Shown piece by piece: positions 1 through 7,736 of a DNA stretch of 64,000 nt; positions within the stretch are counted from its first letter, which is position 1, and every line of letters begins with the position of its first letter. Position numbers and translations under genes: made by a program. A model generated the notes under the pieces. The model had not been told where the DNA came from and did no database searches. It was given only the letters and a program-made list of their open reading frames with translations. Origin of the DNA: Lentisphaerota bacterium (lineage in GTDB: Bacteria > Verrucomicrobiota > Lentisphaeria > Victivallales > UBA1829); contig SUVR01000001.1 in NCBI GenBank assembly GCA_015061915.1, positions 220,991 to 284,990 on the forward strand, read 5' to 3'.

Positions 1-757
1 TGTAGGGATGGGCAGGCGATGAGATGAGATCCTGCGCCGGAGCCTCTTCTACGATCCGCCCCGCATACATCACTTCCACCCGGTCCGCCAGTTCCGCCAC
101 GATCCCCAGATTGTGTGTCACAAGGATAACAGACATATTCCGCTCCTTCCGGAGTTTGCCCAGCAGATCCAGGATCTGCGCCTGAATCGTCACATCCAAC
201 GCAGTTGTCGGTTCGTCCGCCACAAGAATGGAAGGTCTGCTCGCCAGCGCCATTGCGATCATAACCCGCTGCTGCATACCGCCGGACATCTCATGGGGAT
301 ATTGGCGGGCACGGGTCTCCGGTTCCGGAATTCCCGCCTGACGCAGCAGATCCACCGCCTCCGCCGCCGGATCCGTGATGTCCGGACAATGCAGTTCAAT
401 GGCTTCTACGATCTGGTCGCCGACCCGCATAACCGGATTCAGGCACATTGCCGGCTCCTGAAAGATGTAAGCGATCTCACCGCCCCGGATCTTCCGCATT
501 TCCGCTTTGGAAAGTTTGAGCAGATCCACCGGACCGTTTTTTGTTTGAAGGAGAATTTCACCGGATGTAATCCGCGCCGCCGGTGGAAGAAGCCTGGTCA
601 GCGCCAGACAACTGATGCTCTTACCGCAACCACTTTCCCCAACCAGCGCAAGCAGCTCCCCCTGTTCCAGATGAAAGGAAACACCAGTGACCGTGGAAAG
701 ATATTTTCCTTCCGATAAAAATTCGATCGTCAGATCTTTAACTTCCAGCAATGCCAT
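1..757 (-). CDS. Oligopeptide/dipeptide ABC transporter ATP-binding protein (3' part outside window)
   Basis: Reading the minus strand from ATG at 757 gives about 252 residues of an ABC ATPase before the window edge. Visible motifs in order are Walker A GESGCGKS (residues about 40-47), a Q-loop in YIFQEP, the signature SGGMQQR, Walker B ILVADEPTTALD and the H-loop THN, ending near SSPAHPY, which is typical of the DppD/OppD/GsiA subfamily. It would be the cytoplasmic energising subunit of a peptide or related solute importer; the permease genes must lie outside the window. The ATG follows a purine-rich GGAACCGGAG. A promoter is recognisable upstream (804-832). The gene is truncated only by the window edge. 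Confidence 0.93.
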   Translation of the reverse strand, partial: MALLEVKDLTIEFLSEGKYLSTVTGVSFHLEQGELLALVGESGCGKSISCLALTRLLPPAARITSGEILLQTKNGPVDLLKLSKAEMRKIRGGEIAYIFQEPAMCLNPVMRVGDQIVEAIELHCPDITDPAAEAVDLLRQAGIPEPETRARQYPHEMSGGMQQRVMIAMALASRPSILVADEPTTALDVTIQAQILDLLGKLRKERNMSVILVTHNLGIVAELADRVEVMYAGRIVEEAPAQDLISSPAHPY

Positions 758-803
758 GGCTCCGGTTCCGTCTGTTTGCAGTTGAAATGATAACTATGAC
801 TTA

Positions 804-832
804 AATATACAACGCGTGCGCGCAATGTTCAA
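804..832 (-). promoter_or_regulatory. Sigma-70-type promoter for the ABC transporter gene
   Basis: On the minus strand TTGAAC (827-832), a 17-nt spacer and TATATT (804-809) preceded by TTG. The expected transcription start is about 40 nt upstream of the ATG at 757. Confidence 0.6.
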
Positions 833-870
833 GTCCCCGGAAGAAAAAAAACAGCGCGATCCTTTTTCAC

Positions 871-1022
871 TCCGCAAAGACCCCGGGGCGGCGGAGGCGC
901 AGCTGCGCTGCGCACGCCGTTTTTTGCGCACGCAAAAAAACGGCGGCACAAAAAAACGCTCCGGGGAAATTTTTTCCGGAGCGTTTTTTGTGTGCGATCC
1001 GCCGCCCCGGCGTCCTTGCGGA
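871..1022. repeat. Multi-arm intergenic inverted-repeat element, copy A
   Basis: A 25-nt outer stem pairs 871-895 with 998-1022, with two mismatches. It encloses three hairpins: GCGCAGCTGCGC (about 897-908), a CCGTTTTTTG/CAAAAAAACGG hairpin (about 917-943), and a long hairpin 947-964/976-993. The last hairpin looks like a bidirectional terminator. The element fills the gap between nifU (ends 1056) and the ABC gene promoter. Five further elements of the same design occur in the window. Confidence 0.75.
947..994. terminator. Bidirectional terminator hairpin inside element A
   Basis: A CACAAAAAAACGCTCCGG stem pairs with CCGGAGCGTTTTTTGTG around a short T-rich loop. U-runs exist on both strands. 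It lies about 60 nt downstream of the minus-strand nifU stop, so it probably ends the gnd-to-nifU transcript. Confidence 0.7.
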
Positions 1023-1055
1023 GTGGGGGGATCGGATGCTGAGGGTGTATCCTGT

Positions 1056-1277
1056 TCAGATTGCCCGTTCCACGGTGATTTCGGGATCGATTTCTTCCCG
1101 GAGGATCCGTTCGATACCGTCCTTGAGTGTCATCTGTGCGTGGGGGCAGCTGCCGCAGGCGCCGCGCAGTTTCAGGGTAACGACTTTGCCTTCGATGGAG
1201 ATGATTTCCATATCGCCGCCATCAGCCTGGAGAAAGCCGCGGAGTTCTTCGAGTCTTGCTCTGATCTGTTCTTCCAT
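1056..1277 (-). CDS. NifU C-terminal domain iron-sulfur scaffold protein
   Basis: A 73-residue stand-alone NifU C-terminal-type domain (Nfu family). The motif GACGSCPHAQMTLKDGIE supplies the CxxC pair that binds a labile Fe-S cluster in a homodimer. I chose the ATG at 1277 because AAAGGAA lies 7-8 nt upstream and the family begins here; a longer frame to 1358 adds 27 residues with no family similarity. It follows a cysteine desulfurase-like gene (1368-2468) on the same strand with a 90-nt gap, fitting a sulfur donor plus scaffold pair for Fe-S assembly in the cytoplasm. Confidence 0.9.
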   Translation of the reverse strand: MEEQIRARLEELRGFLQADGGDMEIISIEGKVVTLKLRGACGSCPHAQMTLKDGIERILREEIDPEITVERAI

Positions 1278-1367
1278 GATCGGATTCCTTTCGTTGAGTT
1301 TTTTGTATCTGTTTTGTTCTTTTGTTCTGTAATCTATCACAAACCGGATTTTTTGCAAGTGCCGCTT

Positions 1368-2468
1368 TTAATATTGCGCCAGAAATTCTGCCAGTTTTTC
1401 TGTCAGAAACCGGATCCCGTCCTCATCATTCAGGGGAGAGAATGAGATCCGCAATGCGCTCCAGAGTTCCTGTTTCGGTACTTTCATCCATTGCAGGGCG
1501 GCGCTTGGTTCTTTTGTTTCGGCGTCGCAGGCGCTGCCGGGGGCGGTAATGATCCCGTATGCGCTCAAGGCGCGGCTGACGATCGCACCCTGCACACCGT
1601 TCTGTAACAAAATATGAGTGATGAACGGACTTGTTTCCGTCGTTTCCGGTACGGTCTTCCGGTACTTGCTGCCGATTTTTTCATCCAGCAGACGGAACAG
1701 CAGATCTTTCAATTTTTGAGCGTAAGCCCGGCGTTCTTCCTGCTTTGCTGTCCAGTCTGCAACCGTATCTGCCAGCATTGTGATGAAGGGTGGCGGAACT
1801 CTGCCTGCCCGGTGATCCTCAAGACGCAGTTCCCGGAAGGCTTTTGCATACTTTTTCCTGCAGATTACAGCAGCTCCGGAGGGGATCCCCAGTTTCTGAC
1901 CGGAGATCGTGAAAAAATCCGGCTTGACGGCAGAAAAATCGAAAGGTACTTTCCCGATACCTTGAATCCCATCCACCAGCAATGCGGTATTGGGGGGCAG
2001 TGCGGCACGCAGTCCGGCGAGATCCTGTACCACGCCCGTTTCCGGCTGGACAAGATGGATGGCAGTCAGGACGGTCTCTGCCGTTACGCAATTTTTCAGG
2101 TCATCAGGAGTGACAGTTCCATCCTGTCGGCAGGGAATGATCTTCTGCTTCAAACCGGTCCGTTTGACTGCAGCACGGAGACAGGAATGTTCACCGCCGG
2201 TGAGGGCAATATTACATTCCGTTTTTTTCCATTCTTTCTGCAGAATATCGAAAACGGCACAGATGGCATCGGTTCCGGTATTGGTGAAAAAAACGCTGTA
2301 CTGACCGGCAACAGCAGGCGCCAGTACATTCAGCAGTTTCAGTTCTGCCGCGGCTACTGTTTGTGCCATACCGGAAACGGGGGATTCCTGATTCCCCACC
2401 AGGTCCGGAATTGTATGGGATCCGGGCAGGAGCCGCATAGAGGCGGCGTTATCAAAATAGAGGTCCAT
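1368..2468 (-). CDS. Cysteine desulfurase-like (NifS/IscS) PLP aminotransferase class V
   Basis: A 366-residue fold-type I PLP enzyme. YFDNAAS at the N-terminus, TGGEHS (the active-site His region), DGIQGIGKVPFD and FFTISGQKLGIPSG (Schiff-base Lys) follow the NifS/IscS order, and GSAC near the C-terminus supplies the persulfide-forming Cys, followed by ALRISF. The expected role is releasing sulfur from cysteine to the adjacent NifU scaffold. It diverges from typical NifS: the usual SxHK before the PLP lysine is SGQK. The ATG at 2468 overlaps the TGA of the upstream lipoprotein gene, indicating translational coupling; a GTG one codon earlier is possible. Cysteine desulfurase is most likely, selenocysteine lyase or a related activity less so. 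Confidence 0.8.
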   Translation of the reverse strand: MDLYFDNAASMRLLPGSHTIPDLVGNQESPVSGMAQTVAAAELKLLNVLAPAVAGQYSVFFTNTGTDAICAVFDILQKEWKKTECNIALTGGEHSCLRAAVKRTGLKQKIIPCRQDGTVTPDDLKNCVTAETVLTAIHLVQPETGVVQDLAGLRAALPPNTALLVDGIQGIGKVPFDFSAVKPDFFTISGQKLGIPSGAAVICRKKYAKAFRELRLEDHRAGRVPPPFITMLADTVADWTAKQEERRAYAQKLKDLLFRLLDEKIGSKYRKTVPETTETSPFITHILLQNGVQGAIVSRALSAYGIITAPGSACDAETKEPSAALQWMKVPKQELWSALRISFSPLNDEDGIRFLTEKLAEFLAQY

Positions 2469-3292
2469 CACTTTGTCCGGAGCATATCGATCTTTGTGCC
2501 TTCGTTCACCTGAAAATCCAGTTCGGAGAGGTTGGGATTGATCATAAACTCGGTTGTTTCATACTCTTCCGTTTTGTTTTCGCCCACGGTCACAAGGGTC
2601 ACGGTAGGGATCAGCACATTGCTTGCCCAACGATAATCCTGCGGTTCTGCCGTATAGCGCAACTGTCTGCCGTCAGCGGTATACTGGATTGTTTCCAGCC
2701 GTACCGGCAGAAATGTTTTTGCATCAATATATTCCACATACGGCGGAAGGTTCGGATCACTTGTCCGGCAGATCATACGGTATGTCCGGATCCCGTCCAG
2801 ATAAACAACGCCCAGCTCCACGGTGGAGAAAAGGGTCTGTTCTGTTGCTTTCGGATCGGAGAAGCCAATGTAATTTTTGAACAGTTCCATCCCCTGACCG
2901 TTGTATTCTTCCGCCTTTCCGTTTTTATCAATGATCCATGCTTTGTTGTCCTTGAAAAGCAGTGTCTGGACCGGAATCCCGTTCTGATAGGTCGTCTGGC
3001 GCATCTGACCGGGCTGGCGGAATTTCTTTTCAGTGACCGTGTAATGATCGACAACGGTTTTACCCCGTTTTTCCTTACTGATGGCAGTCTGCCGCAGGAT
3101 ATACCCGTTGCAGTTCAGGTAAACACCTTTGGGGTCGGTAGCTTCCCGCACCCGTTCAATGAGCTGGGAAACGGAAAGATCCGATTCTTCATCCGGCGGG
3201 TTCAGTTCCAGAAGCATATCGTGTGGGATCGCTTCACAGGCGGCGATGAACAGCGTCAGAAGCACAACGGGTGTGAGAAGCAAATATTTCAT
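2468..3292 (-). CDS. LolA/LppX-like outer-membrane lipoprotein
   Basis: A 274-residue predicted lipoprotein. It begins MKYLLLTPVVLLTLFIAAC, with a lipobox cysteine at residue 19, so this ATG is preferred over a longer frame to 3385 that would bury the signal. The mature part has repeated beta-strand segments (for example RQTTYQNGIPVQTLLFKD and YVEYIDAKTFLPVRLETIQY) resembling the LolA/LolB/LppX unclosed-barrel fold of outer membrane lipoprotein-sorting-like proteins. No function can be assigned; binding of a hydrophobic ligand is the family expectation. It lies 13 nt after gnd and overlaps the cysteine desulfurase gene, so it is inside an operon whose other members are cytoplasmic enzymes. 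Confidence 0.75.
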   Translation of the reverse strand: MKYLLLTPVVLLTLFIAACEAIPHDMLLELNPPDEESDLSVSQLIERVREATDPKGVYLNCNGYILRQTAISKEKRGKTVVDHYTVTEKKFRQPGQMRQTTYQNGIPVQTLLFKDNKAWIIDKNGKAEEYNGQGMELFKNYIGFSDPKATEQTLFSTVELGVVYLDGIRTYRMICRTSDPNLPPYVEYIDAKTFLPVRLETIQYTADGRQLRYTAEPQDYRWASNVLIPTVTLVTVGENKTEEYETTEFMINPNLSELDFQVNEGTKIDMLRTK

Positions 3293-3305
3293 GAAAGGAC
3301 CTGTG

Positions 3306-4769
3306 TTATACGTTGTAGTCAGTGGACGTGATCTTTGTGGCGGAATCGAACCATTCGGCGTGGAACATTTTTCCCCGTGGAGCATCGATCCGCTCGAACA
3401 TATGAGAACCGAAGTAGTCCCGCAGAGCCTGGATCATATTTGCGGGCAGCTTTGCTGTACGGAAGGAATCGTAGTACGCAATGGTGCTGGAAAGCGCAGG
3501 GATCGCAATATTGCTGCGGATGCAGTAAGAAGCAATGTTGCGCCAGTCGGAGTTGACCGTTGCCAGCGTGTTGCGGAAGACGGGAGAAAGGAGCAGGTTT
3601 TCCAGTTTCGGGTCTTTCCGGTAGGCTTTTGCAATATCCGTGAGCATTGCGGCACGGATGATGCACCCGCCCTGCCAGATGTCTGCCACTTCGGCGGGAT
3701 CGATTTCCCATTTGAATGCTTTTGCCGCAGTGGTGATGAGAGAGAAGCCCTGGGCAAAAACACACAGCTTTGCAGCCGTGAGGGCGTGTTTCAGCTTTTC
3801 CAGTTCCTGTGTACGGCTGACTCTGCCCAGCTCTTTGACTTCGCATCCGGGCAGAAGCTCATACGCCTCCATGCGTTCCTCCTTGAGGGAGGAAACGATC
3901 CGGGCAAACACGGATTCCGCAATCGTGGGCGTGGAAACGCTCAGGTCGAACGCCGCTTCACTGGTCCACTTACCGGTACCTTTCTGTCCGGCGGTATCCA
4001 GGATCATATCCACCAGATAGTTTCCGGTATCCGCATCTTTTTTCTTGAGAATGTTTGCGGTGATGCCGATAAGATAACTGCCAAGTTCGGGCGTAGTATT
4101 CCAGCGTTCAAAGGCGCGGCTCATCTCATCCGGCGTCATTTTCAAGCCGTCCCGCATATAAGCGTATGCTTCGGCAATGAGCTGCATATCGGCATATTCG
4201 ATCCCGTTATGGATCATCTTTACAAAGTGACCGGCGCCATCCGTACCCACTCTTGCGCAGCAGGTCTTTCCTTCGGCTTTGGCGGCGATGGCATTGAGAG
4301 GACCTTCCAGTTCCTTCCATGCTTTTTCGCTGCAGCCTGCCATAAGAGAAGGACCGTAAAATGCGCCTTCCTCCCCGCCGGAAATGCCGAGTCCGACATA
4401 TTCCACACCCCGTTTTTTCAGGTGTTCGGCGCGACGCTGGGTGTCACGGTAAAAACTGTTGCCTGCATCAATGATGATATCGCCGGGGACAAGATGGGGT
4501 TCCATATTGCGGATAAAATCATCCACCGGCTTGCCGGAGCGGATCAACAGAATGATCTTGCGTGGATGTTCGAGCATTCCGAGGAATTCCGGAATACTGG
4601 AGGTCGCCTGAAAGTTTTTGCCTTTTCCGGCAGAGTTCATAAAATATTCCAGTTTGTCCTCGCTCCGGTTGTAGAGGGCAACCCGATTTCCTTTTGATTC
4701 AAAATTCAATGCCAGATTTGCACCCATTACTGCAAGTCCGGCGATCCCGATATCTGCTTTGACACCCAT
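3306..4769 (-). CDS. gnd: 6-phosphogluconate dehydrogenase (decarboxylating)
   Basis: A 487-residue protein, a full-length match for NADP-dependent 6-phosphogluconate dehydrogenase, which converts 6-phosphogluconate to ribulose 5-phosphate, CO2 and NADPH in the oxidative pentose phosphate pathway. Seen are the N-terminal Rossmann motif GIAGLAVMGANLALN, the substrate motif SGGEEGAFYGPSLMAG, MIHNGIEYADMQLIAEAY, GQKGTGKWT and IWQGGCIIRAAML. The start has GGAGGAACTGG upstream. It is the first gene of a minus-strand run (gnd, lipoprotein, desulfurase, nifU) and has its own promoter at 4824-4852. Confidence 0.97.
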   Translation of the reverse strand: MGVKADIGIAGLAVMGANLALNFESKGNRVALYNRSEDKLEYFMNSAGKGKNFQATSSIPEFLGMLEHPRKIILLIRSGKPVDDFIRNMEPHLVPGDIIIDAGNSFYRDTQRRAEHLKKRGVEYVGLGISGGEEGAFYGPSLMAGCSEKAWKELEGPLNAIAAKAEGKTCCARVGTDGAGHFVKMIHNGIEYADMQLIAEAYAYMRDGLKMTPDEMSRAFERWNTTPELGSYLIGITANILKKKDADTGNYLVDMILDTAGQKGTGKWTSEAAFDLSVSTPTIAESVFARIVSSLKEERMEAYELLPGCEVKELGRVSRTQELEKLKHALTAAKLCVFAQGFSLITTAAKAFKWEIDPAEVADIWQGGCIIRAAMLTDIAKAYRKDPKLENLLLSPVFRNTLATVNSDWRNIASYCIRSNIAIPALSSTIAYYDSFRTAKLPANMIQALRDYFGSHMFERIDAPRGKMFHAEWFDSATKITSTDYNV

Positions 4770-4823
4770 CGTTCCAGTTCCTCCGGTTATGGTTTTTGTC
4801 TTTATTTTATGATAATACCCTGC

Positions 4824-4852
4824 AATATAGCACGACCACCCCGAAAATGCAA
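4824..4852 (-). promoter_or_regulatory. Promoter for gnd operon
   Basis: Minus strand TTGCAT (4847-4852), 17-nt spacer, TATATT (4824-4829) preceded by TGC. The leader to the gnd ATG is about 50 nt. Confidence 0.65.
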
Positions 4853-4871
4853 CCGGAAAGATGGATTTTTT

Positions 4872-5087
4872 TCAGAACCGTTCAAAACGCCGGCAGCTTT
4901 TTTCGTGATGTCCGCCGTTTTTCCGGAATTCGTGATCTCTGCAGGCTGCGGTCCGGACCCGTTCATTGCGGTGGACACGGGAAACGTGTTTCAGCAGAGA
5001 GGCGGTCCGCAGATCCGGAAAAACATCTTCCTGATCTTCAAAGCCCGTGTAAATACAGATCCGGTTGGTTTTAGAGCGTTTTGACAT
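4872..5087 (-). CDS. Hypothetical small basic protein (71 aa)
   Basis: Small open frame beginning MSKRSKTNRICIYTGF, in the 400-nt gap between gnd and the pseudouridine synthase gene. The main support is a strong Shine-Dalgarno tract (AAAGGGGG) about 6 nt before the ATG at 5087, a spacing typical of real genes here. The product is Arg/Lys/His-rich with four Cys (CIY, AACR, KSC) but no recognised domain. It ends shortly upstream of the gnd promoter. It could be a decayed gene or a genuine small protein; I do not recognise it. Confidence 0.4.
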   Translation of the reverse strand: MSKRSKTNRICIYTGFEDQEDVFPDLRTASLLKHVSRVHRNERVRTAACRDHEFRKNGGHHEKSCRRFERF

Positions 5088-5166
5088 CTTTTTCCCCCTT
5101 TCTTGATTTGGAATGGTGTTGTGCAGATTGACACTATTTCCGGAATTCAAGTTTTTTGAAAAACGC

Positions 5167-6153
5167 TCACAAAAGAAAAAAATCTCCGGGAACCGGGGAA
5201 ATGATCTCCGTTGCCTGTCCGTCAAAAGGCGAGTTGAAACGCAGGGAAAAAGCATGAAGCGCCTGCCGGTCCATACGCAGAAGTGTGCGGTCCTGTTCGG
5301 TCATCTTATCTTCGATAAAACGCAGGAAAATGGTGTCATCCGGTCCGTACATCTTATCGCCGGCGAGGGGGTAGCCCAGACTGCATAATGTAGCCCGGAT
5401 CTGGTGCAGACGCCCCGTTACCGGTTCGCACTGGATCAGACTGAATCCCTGTTCCCGTTTGAGACAGCGGAAAAATGTGCTGCATTGCTCCGCATCCGGC
5501 GTGGTGGGCGTGATGACATAACGGCGTTTTTTCTCAATGGGAGATGCCGGATCAGACTCCAGATAGCCGGTCGCTTCCAATTCGTCCGGAAAATCGCCGA
5601 ACACGATCGAACAGTAGGACTTATGGATTTCGTTCCGGTCGAACAACTCTGCCAGTTTCCGGGCGTCCTGACCCGTCTTCGCAAAAAGGACGATCCCCGA
5701 AGTCTCCCGGTCGATCCGGTTGACCGGATGAACGATTCCGTGATCCGGGATCAGCAGCCGCTGCAAGGTATGGTTGAAGTATCCGCCGGAGGGGTGTACC
5801 GGCAGGTTTCCGGGCTTATCCACTGCAAGAAAATTCGGCGTTTCCAACAGGATCCGGTAATCGGTGCGGACCGGCGGTTCCTCCAGTTCCTCCCCTTTGA
5901 GAACGAGGGAAATGGTTTCTCCTGCATGAAGCAGACGGGAGGCGCTGGTCTTGCGTCCGTTCAGCAGAATCGAGCCGGATTTGATACTTTTCTGCCATGC
6001 TGTCCGGCTGCGGTAGGTGAAACGACCGGTCAGATACTGGTCCAGACGGATCCCTTCTGCCTCTCCCGGCACTGTGGTTGTTACGATCCGTTCTTCCGTT
6101 TCACTCATACGCTGTATTCCTGTGCTTTTTTGCACTTTTTTCCGTTGTTTCAT
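5167..6153 (-). CDS. RluA-family RNA pseudouridine synthase
   Basis: A 328-residue RluA/RluD-type enzyme that isomerises uridine to pseudouridine in rRNA or tRNA. An N-terminal S4 RNA-binding domain (EGIRLDQYLTG to SRLLHAGETI) is followed by the catalytic domain: HPVNRIDRETSGIVLFAKT carries the catalytic Asp, then SYCSIVFGDFP and GRLHQIRATLCSLGYPLAGDKMYG. The usual HRLDR motif is NRIDR here. The start used has GGAAA upstream and is about 25 nt from an extended -10; an internal ATG at about 6108 is an alternative. It is divergent from ffh, with promoters overlapping at 6176-6187. The exact target uridine cannot be told. Confidence 0.88.
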   Translation of the reverse strand: MKQRKKVQKSTGIQRMSETEERIVTTTVPGEAEGIRLDQYLTGRFTYRSRTAWQKSIKSGSILLNGRKTSASRLLHAGETISLVLKGEELEEPPVRTDYRILLETPNFLAVDKPGNLPVHPSGGYFNHTLQRLLIPDHGIVHPVNRIDRETSGIVLFAKTGQDARKLAELFDRNEIHKSYCSIVFGDFPDELEATGYLESDPASPIEKKRRYVITPTTPDAEQCSTFFRCLKREQGFSLIQCEPVTGRLHQIRATLCSLGYPLAGDKMYGPDDTIFLRFIEDKMTEQDRTLLRMDRQALHAFSLRFNSPFDGQATEIISPVPGDFFLL

Positions 6154-6175
6154 TTGTATTTCCGGCTTTTTACTG

Positions 6176-6187
6176 TATAATATAGCA
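6176..6187. promoter_or_regulatory. Overlapping divergent -10 elements (pseudouridine synthase / ffh)
   Basis: The sequence TATAATATAGCA reads as TATAAT (6176-6181) towards ffh and as TGCTATATT (TATATT at 6179-6184) towards the pseudouridine synthase gene. The two -10 hexamers share three bases, so RNA polymerase could hardly occupy both at once. A weak TTGTAT lies at 6154-6159 for the plus-strand promoter; the minus strand lacks a good -35 and relies on the extended TGC. Confidence 0.55.
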
Positions 6188-6227
6188 CGAATGTTTTGAT
6201 TTTAAATACACAAAGACAGGATTTCTT

Positions 6228-7712
6228 ATGTTTCATTCTTTGACCGACCGGCTGCAGGGTGCCTTGAAACGCCTGCGTGGACAGTCCACACTCTCTGAGT
6301 CCAATATTGCAGAAGCTATGAACGACATCCGCGAGGCGTTGCTGGAAGCGGATGTGAATATTGCCGTTGCGGAAGATTTTGTGAACGAAGTGCGGGAAGG
6401 CTGTCTGGGGGCGGAAGTCCTCAAGAGTGTGACGCCCGGTCAGCAGGCTGTGAAGATCGTTTACGATAAACTGGTCGAGTTCATGGGCGGCGGTGAAGCG
6501 GAACTGGTCAGCGGGGCAAAACCGAATGTGATCATGATGGTCGGTCTCCACGGCAGCGGGAAGACCACCACCACCGGCAAGCTGGCTCTCCACTTGAAGA
6601 AAAAAGGAAAAAAAGTCCTCCTTGCCGCAGCAGACGTATACCGTCCCGCCGCTATCGATCAGTTGGAAGTACTGGCGGAAACGGTTGGCGTACCTGTCTT
6701 TACCGATCGCACCACACAGAATGTTCCTGTGCTTGCTGTGAATGCCCTGCAGGAAGCCCGCAATACCGGCGCGGATTATCTTATCATCGACACCGCCGGG
6801 CGGTTGGAGATCGATGAAACGATGGTCCGGGAGCTGATTCAGGTCAAACAGATGACCAATGCCGGTGAAATCCTGCTGGTGGCGGATGCCGCCCTCGGTC
6901 AGCAGGCTGTTTCTGTGGCGAAACACTTTAATGATGCTCTCGCTCTTACCGGTATCGTTCTCACCAAGCTGGACGGCGATGCCCGGGGCGGTGCGGCACT
7001 CTCTATCCGGAAAGTCACCGGCTGTCCGGTCAAATTTACCGGACGCGGCGAAAATCTGGAAGATCTGGATACATTCTATCCTGATCGTATGGCATCCCGG
7101 ATCCTGGGGATGGGCGATATTGTGTCGCTCGTGGAAAAGGCGGCGGAAGAGATCGATCAGGAGGAAGCGGCGAAACTGGAGCAGAAACTCCGGAAAAATT
7201 CCTTTGATTTTGATGACTTCCTCGGTCAGCTCCGGCAGATGCAGCGTATGGGCGGGCTGGAATCGATCCTGAAATTCCTGCCCGGCGGCGATCAGATCGC
7301 CAATATGCCCGGATTCGATCCCAAAAAATTCAAGTATACCGAAGCGATCATCTGTTCCATGAACAAGAAAGAGCGGCAGAATGCGGATATGATCGATATG
7401 CCCCGCCGCAAACGTATCGCCAAAGGTTCCGGCAGACCGCTGGATGAAGTCTCCCAGCTCATCAAGCAATTCAATATGATGAAAAAGATGATGGGCAATC
7501 AGGGAATGATGTCCAAATTGATGAACGGCCTCGGCGGCTTGTTCGGTGGCGGCGGCATGGGCGGTCTCGGCGGTTTGGGTGGTCTCGGTGGTATGGGAGG
7601 CGGCATGGGCGGTCTCGGTGGTATGGGCGGAGGTTTGCGCGGCGGGTTCGGTGGATTCGGCGGCGGACGCGGCAGCAACTACACGCCTCCGAAAAAGAAA
7701 CGCAAAAAATAA
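6228..7712 (+). CDS. ffh: Signal recognition particle protein Ffh
   Basis: A 494-residue SRP54/Ffh GTPase that binds signal sequences and SRP RNA and delivers ribosome-nascent chains to the membrane. The N domain (residues 1-100) precedes the G domain with GLHGSGKTTTTG (about 110), DTAGR (about 187) and TKLDGDARGG (about 245). The M domain spans about 325-430 (DFLGQLRQMQRMGG, GSGRPLDEVSQLIKQFNMMKKMM). After it comes an unusually long Gly/Met-rich low-complexity tail (about 430-482) ending in a basic PPKKKRKK. It is followed 24 nt later by lpxB, probably cotranscribed. Confidence 0.97.
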   Translation: MFHSLTDRLQGALKRLRGQSTLSESNIAEAMNDIREALLEADVNIAVAEDFVNEVREGCLGAEVLKSVTPGQQAVKIVYDKLVEFMGGGEAELVSGAKPNVIMMVGLHGSGKTTTTGKLALHLKKKGKKVLLAAADVYRPAAIDQLEVLAETVGVPVFTDRTTQNVPVLAVNALQEARNTGADYLIIDTAGRLEIDETMVRELIQVKQMTNAGEILLVADAALGQQAVSVAKHFNDALALTGIVLTKLDGDARGGAALSIRKVTGCPVKFTGRGENLEDLDTFYPDRMASRILGMGDIVSLVEKAAEEIDQEEAAKLEQKLRKNSFDFDDFLGQLRQMQRMGGLESILKFLPGGDQIANMPGFDPKKFKYTEAIICSMNKKERQNADMIDMPRRKRIAKGSGRPLDEVSQLIKQFNMMKKMMGNQGMMSKLMNGLGGLFGGGGMGGLGGLGGLGGMGGGMGGLGGMGGGLRGGFGGFGGGRGSNYTPPKKKRKK

Positions 7713-7736
7713 TCATTCCGTCAGGAGTTGAAAAGT

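Noticed and set aside
6150-7469. 439-codon minus-strand frame opposite ffh
   Set aside because: It is a shadow of ffh: the product has no family features and the opposite frame encodes all Ffh motifs.
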